A stretch of 64,000 bases of DNA from Tiliqua scincoides (Eukaryota > Chordata > Lepidosauria > Squamata > Scincidae): NCBI RefSeq assembly GCF_035046505.1, contig NC_089822.1, forward strand, positions 263,945,024 to 264,009,023. The letters run 5' to 3'. Within the stretch, counting starts at the first letter, position 1, and each line of letters opens with the position of its first letter. The notes below the pieces were generated by a model. It worked only from the letters and a program-made list of their open reading frames with translations. It did not search any database and was not told the origin of the DNA. A program made the translations under genes and the position numbers. Positions 57,561-64,000 of the stretch are shown piece after piece.

Positions 57561-57889
57561 TAAGTGGTTTCCTGTCCCAAAAGGGCTCACAATCTAAAAA
57601 GATGCACGAGAGACAGGAGCAAAGTGTTTCTCCTTGTGAGTTCTCTTCCCGTCTACTCTGTCCTATAGCAGAGACCTCTCCCCAGGTCTGCCCTCTTATT
57701 AGCACCTGACTGAATTGGAATCATTGTACTGCGAGGAGTCATAATTCTGGGGCAGAGCACATGTGCTTTGCATGTGGGAGGTTCCAGCTTCTCTTTTTAA
57801 TATTGCATGTTAAATGTATCTCAGTAGCATGGCTTGGAAAGCTGTCTCTGCCAGTTGGCGTAGATGACACTGCCCTAGACTGTTTAGCA

Positions 57890-58253
57890 CAGCGGTTCTC
57901 AAACTTTTAGCACAGGACCCTCTTTTTAGAATGAGAATCTATCAGGACCCACCAGAAGTGATGTCATGACCGGAAGTGACATCATCAGGCAAGAAAATTT
58001 TTTAGCGATCCTAGGCTGCAGTCCTACCCACACTTACCCAGGAGCAAGTCCCATTTGCCATCATTGTTAAAAGCATATACACAATAGCCTGTTAAAAGTA
58101 TAGATGTGTAACATTTCCCCAAATGCAGTCACATACCACAGTATAGTATACCAAGTCTACTTCATTAAAAATAAAATATTGAAATGGGAAACCCACCTGA
58201 AATTGGCTCACGACCCACCTAGTGGGTCCCAACCCACTGTTTGAGAAACATTG
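57890..58253. mobile_element. hAT-like element just upstream of the gene D SCAN exon
   Basis: Termini are CAGCGGTTCTCAAAC and GTTTGAGAAACATTG. Flanking octamers GTTTAGCA and GTCTAGGA match at 6 of 8. It ends about 100 bp before the exon acceptor. Confidence 0.75.
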
Positions 58254-58357
58254 GTCTAGGAACTAGATAGACCAATGTCCTGACTCAAATAAGGCAGGCT
58301 TCAGCTATTCAAACGTTCTCTCTAAGTCTGAATTCTTGTCTCTTTTTTTCCCACCAG

Positions 58358-59211
58358 GCGAACCCTGCAGTTCTGGGGGGGGGGGCAACTGACTTGATTT
58401 GGTGAGAGGCTGACCCTCCCCATTCAAGCCACCCTTGGCTTGGGGAACAAGAATGGCAGCAGGGCACAGAGACACCCGGGGTTTGGCTCTATGTTCAGAG
58501 ATTGTGGCGGAGCAGGGAATGAAGCAGGAGAAGCTGGAGCCAGCAGATCTTGAATCGGAGAAAGATGCAGGAAAAGACTCCAGTGTTGCCCCAGCTGGAC
58601 CTAGGAAGGAATTGTGGGAAGGAGCTGCACCAGAGCACATTAAACAGGAGCTGGAGGAACCACTGCAGGAGTGCTGGGAGGCCCAGTGGCAGCAGTTTCT
58701 GAAGGTCATACAGGCTCCTGGCTCTGGACGGGGAAATGCACAGCCACTGAAGAATGATTCTCAGCCTGCCTTGTCTCCCTTTGAGAGAGCTTCTGACATG
58801 AGCCTGCAGGCTAGAGGAGAGCAGGTGGCTCCACTTGTGCCTGGCCCTGGCAGAGAAGCCCAAGAGCGCCACAGACACCTCTTGGCCAAAACTGAAGCCA
58901 GCGGCAAAGCCGTGAAGGAGGAGAACTTGGAGGCCGAGAACGTCCGCCTGCGCTTCAGGCAATTCTGCTATCAGGAGGCAGAAAGGCCCCGAGACATTTG
59001 CCACCAGCTTTGGGAGCTTTGCCACCAGTGGCTGAGGCCGGAGAAACACACCAAGGAGCAGATTTTAGAGCTGGTGATCCTGGAGCAGTTCCTGGCCATC
59101 CTGCCGCAAAACCTCCAGGCCTGCGTGAGAGAAGGAAGCCCAGAGTCTTGTGCTCAGGCAGTGGCCCTCGCAGAGGATTTTCTGCAGCGGCAGCAGCGGT
59201 GGGAAGGCCCG
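58358..59211 (+). CDS. Gene D exon with 5' UTR part and SCAN domain
   Basis: Acceptor tttcccaccag ends at 58357. The first ATG is at 58453 (MAAGHRD) and the donor CCG|gtaagg follows 59211, phase 0. SCAN shows [12 protein letters not shown] (Arg replaces the usual Gly) and [15 protein letters not shown]. Confidence 0.83.
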
Positions 59212-62200
59212 GTAAGGTTTTCATTCTGACCGTGCTAAAGCAGAGTCAACCCGTGTGTGACAAGGGGGAGCTGTGACTGCGTCTTCCAGTGTTGCCGGTT
59301 GTACTTAAAGGCAGCTGCTGGAGAGAGGTTCTTTACCCTGTCTGCCCACTCCATTTCCTTGACCTAAGTCACCTCCCCTTCCCAAAGCTCTTTGTGACTG
59401 TAACTTGTCCCATTTCTTTACTCAGCTTGTGGTTGGTCTGTGGAACTCCTTGCCGCAGGATGTGGTGACTGCATCTGGCCTGGATGTCTTTAAAAGGGGA
59501 TTGGACAAGTTTCTGGAGGAAAAATCCATTATGGTTTACAAGCTATGTTGTGTATGTGCAACCTCCTGATTTTAGAAATGGGCCATGTCAGATGCAAGGG
59601 AGGGCACCAGGCTGCAGGTCTCTTGTTATCTGGTAATGCCCTGAGGCATTTGGTGGGCTGCTGTAAGATACAGGAAGCTGGACAAGATGGGCCTATGGCC
59701 TGATCCAGTGGGGCTATTCTTATGTTCTTATGTGACAGTTCGACCTCTTGTGTGGGACAAGGGCTTCCTCCACGGCTTGCTGTTTCATGTCTGTGATGCA
59801 GCAGCGGCAGCAAAGGACAGGCTGTACGATTCAAGGTGTAATTTCTGGTCACTGTTTCTGATCTCTGCAAGGCAAGGCAAAGAAATGTCATGTGGTCCCA
59901 AAGGGGCATACCATACATTCCCTTATGGGGAATGGGGGGGGGGGAACCAGCATCTTTCTTTGCTGTTGTTTGTTCTAGTAAAATAATGTTGATTGTGGTT
60001 TGACAGTATTTGAGAAAATCTTTTTTTTTTTTTTTACCTGTCAAATATCCAGCCCTAGTGATGACTTTTGGTCCAGCTGAATTGCCAACGGACCAAAACA
60101 AAATATGTTAAGCCCTTTGGTATGCATGAATCAGCAGGCAAAGCTTTTTGTGATGACCTTGTGTTTGTAGAACATACTGCTGTTAAAGGCATGGGAGCAG
60201 AGGCTGGTTAAAAAGTTGGCAGCCTTATCAGTAACACATCCTGTGAATGTCTTTGTATTCCCTGGAATCTGACTCTTGCTGCCTTTTCAGGTGCCAGGGG
60301 CAAACAAGGAAGGAGCTGCTAATTCTCCAGAGGCAGAGAAGCCTTCATCGGACTCCAGGCAGACACTGCTCTTCAGAGAGGTCAAACAGGAAGGGGGCAG
60401 AGAGGTCACCTCTGTGGGTAAGGGCCTGCAGAACTGTCAGAGTTATTACAAGGGAGAAACTGGTTTTTTCCCTTTGTGTGCGCGCACGCATGTTTTTAAT
60501 ATTTACTTGTTATAGCCAAAGGGCACCCACTCTGAATGTTAAGCTTTTATTTTTATTTACTTAACAGCAAGTCTCTAGCCCTGTGGCGATGCAAGGCAAA
60601 GCATGCAGGCCATGTTCTACTCCACGAGTCCCTAAACATGTTCTACCTTCCAGTGTTCTGGCTAATGACAGCACTACTATGGGCACTGAAGGGTTAGCTC
60701 TGGAGTACATGACATGAACTGAGCCATTATTAAATTTAAAAAAAAACATACCACTACAGTCTATAAAATGTAAGTTTAATTAAATAGTACATCTTTAAAC
60801 CTTATTGGTTACCTGATCTCACACCTTGGCTGTTCTGCAGTAATTCCTGACCTTCGAAGGCCCCCTCACTCACAACGTTTCTGCCTCTGCACCTATTAAG
60901 AGGCTTTTTCCTCCATCTGCCTCCCCGTGTAGCGAGAGCCCTTATGGCATCTTACAAAAGCAGTAAAAGCAACAGAACATTTTGAATGCAATGCGGGTAA
61001 AGAAGTCTGGCCACCAGCATGTTTGAGTGCTCTTAAAAGCGTGAAAAAACAGGAAGGGCTCCTCCTGACATCTGAGAGGATGATGATGCTGGATGAATTT
61101 GTCTAGGGCAAGAATTCCACAACTTGGAATGCTTCGGGCCATACATAAAAATACATACATTTCTCAGGCACACTGAAAACGTCATGTGATGCCACACACG
61201 CTTTGTCGCTGTTGTTTACACTGAAAAGAGCGACTTTTGAGGCCCTTAATGTTGAGAAGATATACTTGAAAGCCTGTGGGGGAAGGCTTGATGGAGTTTC
61301 AGAAGGCAGAAGGATGACTGGACCAGATTTCTAGTGGTTATATGTGGGGCTTCAGTGTCCTGCATTGCTTCCCATCCCTCCCCATATAGCTAGCGTGATG
61401 GCTAAGGCTTGCTAAAAACCACGAAGTGATGCATAAAGGTGAAATTCAAACCCAGGGCTTCCCAGTTTATAGCTCAGTTCTTTAGCCACTATGCCACAAC
61501 ACCTTTCCAAGCTTTTCTTGCAGATTTTTAAACAAACTCACTCTGAAGCAGCTATTTGCTACCAAGGGGGCAATTTTGGGCAAGAAAATCACACTGGAAA
61601 AAGTGTTAATGCCACCCTTCCCACGTGCCACAGTTCCAAGGAAGATCTCCCCCCCTCTCCGTGGCTGTTTTATAGAGGTCATAAAATAGGAGTGCCTTCT
61701 GTTTTAATTCCATCACTTCATGGCATAAATAACACAGTTTGGTTCTGAGGTTCTCTCCAGAGCATAAAATCAATCTATTAATTAAAAGATTTATATCCCC
61801 CCTTTCCTGTGCTGAAAGAAATGCCCAAGGTGGCTTACAAATACTACGTAAAAATGTACAATATGTAAAATAAAGTCATAATGAGAGCAGTATTATATAA
61901 TACTGTATGTTGTTGTTGTTGTTGGCAACCTTCAGTCTCGAAAGACTATGGTATCGCGCTCTGAAAGGTGGTTCTGGAACAGCGTCTAGTGTGGCTGAAA
62001 AGGCCAATCCGGGAGTGACAATCCCTTCCACACTGGGAGCAAGTGCAGTCTGTCCCTGGTCTGTCTCCCTGGCTATGGGCCTTCCTTCTTTGCCTCTTAG
62101 CCTCAGACTGTTGGCCAAGTGTCTCTTCAAACTGGGAAAGGCCATGCTGCGCAGCCTGCCTCCAAGCGGGCTGCTCAGAGGCCAGGGTTTCCCACCTGTT

Positions 62201-64000
62201 GAGGTCCACTCCTAAGGCCTTCAGATCCCTCTTGCAGATGTCCTTGTATCGCAGCTGTGGTCTACCTGTAGGGCGCTTTCCTTGCACGAGTTCTCCATAG
62301 AGGAGATCCTTTGGGATCCGCCCATCATCCATTCTCACGACATGACCGAGCCAACGCAGGCATCTGTTTCAGCAGTGCATACGTGCTAGGGATTCCAGCT
62401 CGTTCCAGGACTATGCACTGCCTCCGATGCATCCTCGGCATCACCTGGCAGGACAAAGTTCCAAACAATACTGTATATTACAATAGTTGAGTTGTTGGCA
62501 ACCTTCAGTCTCGAAAGACTATGGTATCGCGCTCTGAAAGGTGGTTCTGGAACAGGGTCTAGTGTGGCTGAAAAGGCCAATTCGGGAGTGACAATCCCTT
62601 CCACACCAGGAGCAAGTGCAGGCTGTCCCTGGTCTGTCTCCCTGGCTATGGGCCTTCCTTCTTTGCCTCTTAGCCTCAGACTGTTGGCCAAGTGTCTCTT
62701 CAAACTGGGAAAGGCCATGCTGCACAGCCTGCTTCCAAGCGGGCCACTCAGAGGCCAGGATTTCCCACTTGTTGAGGTCCACTCCTAAGGCCTTCAGATC
62801 CCTCTTGCAGATGTCCTTGTATTGCAGCTGTGGTCTACCTGTAGGGCGCTTTCCTTGCACGAGTTCTCCATAGAGGAGATCCTTTGGGATCCGGCCATCA
62901 TCCATTCTCACAACATGACCGAGCCAACGCAGGCGTCTCTGTTTCAGCAGTGCATACATGCTAGGGATTCCAGCATGTTCCAGGACTGTGTTGTTTGTAA
63001 CTTTGTCCTGCCAGGTGATGCCGAGAATGCGTCGGAGGCAGCGCATGTGGAAAGCGTTCAGTTTCCTCTCCTGTTGTGAGCGAAGAGTCCATGACTCGCT
63101 GCAGTACAGAAGTATCGCAGTATTATAATAAATATAATAAGAACATTTGGGGGGGGGAACTAATTTGATCACACATCAGATCAGATAACAAAGCATAATT
63201 CAAAAGGCCATGAGGGAGGAGGGAATTATGTAATTGAGGTGCTACTATGGAGAAGGCTCACCCTCACACCACCATCCCTCTGACTTAAGGAGGAAGAGTG
63301 GCACTTGTAGGAGAGCCCCCACTGATGACCTAAGAGGATGGGCTGGAATGTGTGGGAGAAGGCGGACCCTCAGTTAACCTGGACCCAAACCATGATTCAG
63401 ATTCTCTCCCTATGTCAGCAGGTGATGAAAAGCATTGTGAGGAGGGGAAGAACCATTTGGAAAACTCCAGGGAACTGCAGTCATATTGGATGCTGTCAGA
63501 AAGACCTATGCCAGATATTTCCCAGCGCTCTGATCAGGGAGCAGCATCTGTGAGCCAGCAGGTCAACTGGCCAGGTAATGAAGATGGCCATTATCAACCG
63601 GTCTATGAGCACCTTGATGAAAGAGTTCCTTGTTCCAGAATCCTCAAAGGTGGGAGAGAGAAGACGTGCCTTCTGTGTGGGAAAGTCTTTAGATGGAAAG
63701 CTGAACTCATTGCTCACGAAAGGATGCACACCGGGGAGAAGCCATATGAGTGCTTAGACTGCGGCCGAAGCTTCAGCTACAAATCGCGCCTTATCGCCCA
63801 TAAGAAAATGCACACGGGGGAGAAGCCGTACAAATGCCCTGACTGCGGGAAAAGCTTCAGTCGGCAGCCCCACCTGATTGCGCATGAGCGAGTGCACACG
63901 GGAGAGAAACCGTTCGCGTGCCCTGAATGTGGAAGGAGCTTCAGTGACAGGTCCAATTTAAATACGCACAAAAGAACCCATACGGGAGAACGACCGTACC
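58453..64000 (+). CDS. Gene D: SCAN-domain C2H2 zinc-finger protein, cut by window edge (4 fingers visible)
   Basis: Coding exons are 58453-59211, 60291-60417 and 63419 to beyond 64000. The visible part joins in frame (759+127+582 nt) to about 489 residues. Motifs in order: MKQE near residue 23, IKQE near 63 followed by [17 protein letters not shown] just before SCAN, SCAN at about 166-248, REVKQEGG in the linker exon, and four C2H2 fingers before the edge. Helix residues at -1,2,3,6 are WAEA, YSRA, RPHA and DSNT. The last visible residues are TGERPY, so at least one more finger should follow. It is probably a dimerising DNA-binding nuclear factor and the closest relative of gene C in this window. 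Confidence 0.88.
59404..59735 (+). mobile_element. CR1 3' end in gene D intron
   Basis: The stretch from TTTACTCAGCTTGTGGTTGG ends in TTCTTATGTTCTTATG, two intact terminal octamers. Confidence 0.85.
60291..60417 (+). CDS. Gene D linker exon with VKQE motif
   Basis: This 127-nt exon lies between tgccttttcag and G|GTAAGG, phase 0 to 1. It encodes [16 protein letters not shown] and [12 protein letters not shown]. Confidence 0.82.
61909..62466 (-). mobile_element. LINE copy 4, with 5' inversion and target-site duplication
   Basis: AATACTGTAT flanks the insertion at 61899-61908 and 62467-62476. The 3' tail carries (AAC)n. At the 5' end about 55 bp (near 62412-62466) are inverted relative to the rest, as in twin priming. 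The frame is open from [20 protein letters not shown] to the [10 protein letters not shown] knuckle. Confidence 0.88.
62477..63116 (-). mobile_element. LINE copy 5, longest open copy
   Basis: A minus-strand open frame reads [20 protein letters not shown], then [34 protein letters not shown] and the C-terminal knuckle. GCAGTATTATA occurs at its right edge (63117) and again near 61888, which would be its target duplication with copy 4 inserted in its tail. Confidence 0.85.
63419..64000 (+). CDS. Gene D zinc-finger exon, partial at the right edge
   Basis: The acceptor is again a tandem cagcag. The frame is open from 63419 to the window end with no stop. The spacer reads [20 protein letters not shown] and then [17 protein letters not shown]. 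Finger 1 ([14 protein letters not shown]) parallels finger 1 of gene C ([14 protein letters not shown]). Four fingers are complete. Confidence 0.9.

Overview
This is a vertebrate nuclear window, almost certainly from a squamate reptile (lizard or gecko type). The evidence is four SCAN-domain C2H2 zinc-finger genes with GT-AG introns, several Sauria-type tRNA SINEs, many young CR1 LINE 3' ends with TTCTTATG-type terminal octamers, and many short hAT-like elements. The species cannot be read from the sequence.

Layout. 0-10 kb is gene-poor: CR1, hAT and other repeats, a decayed zinc-finger pseudogene near 6.8-7.1 kb, and an isolated GC-rich promoter-like block near 4.7-5.1 kb. Gene A lies on the minus strand at 10.9-15.7 kb. 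15.7-26.5 kb holds repeats, a 5S rRNA-derived element, and a recent 1.8 kb tandem duplication in which each copy carries a 62-bp minisatellite. Gene B (+) has a CpG-rich putative promoter at about 27.0-27.2 kb and coding exons at 29.6-36.4 kb. Gene C (+) has a putative 5' exon near 42.4 kb and coding exons at 45.2-50.5 kb. Gene D (+) has a putative 5' exon near 55.3 kb, coding exons from 58.5 kb, and runs off the right edge inside its finger array.

All four genes share one plan: a SCAN exon (phase 0 donor), a 109-127 nt linker exon carrying a [IV]KQE motif (phase 1 donor), and a single exon with the whole finger array. They are therefore paralogues from local duplication, and C and D look closest. 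SCAN domains dimerise and fingers bind DNA, so the cluster probably encodes a set of dimerising nuclear DNA-binding regulators. The repeated psi-K-x-E motifs suggest SUMO-dependent regulation (inference). No KRAB exon was seen.

The most unusual non-genic material is a LINE family of uncertain clade (five copies). Its 3' end carries a short hairpin with a UUCG loop, and the same tail is fused to 5S rRNA sequence at two loci. One of these is a 664-bp composite bounded by an 11-bp target-site duplication.
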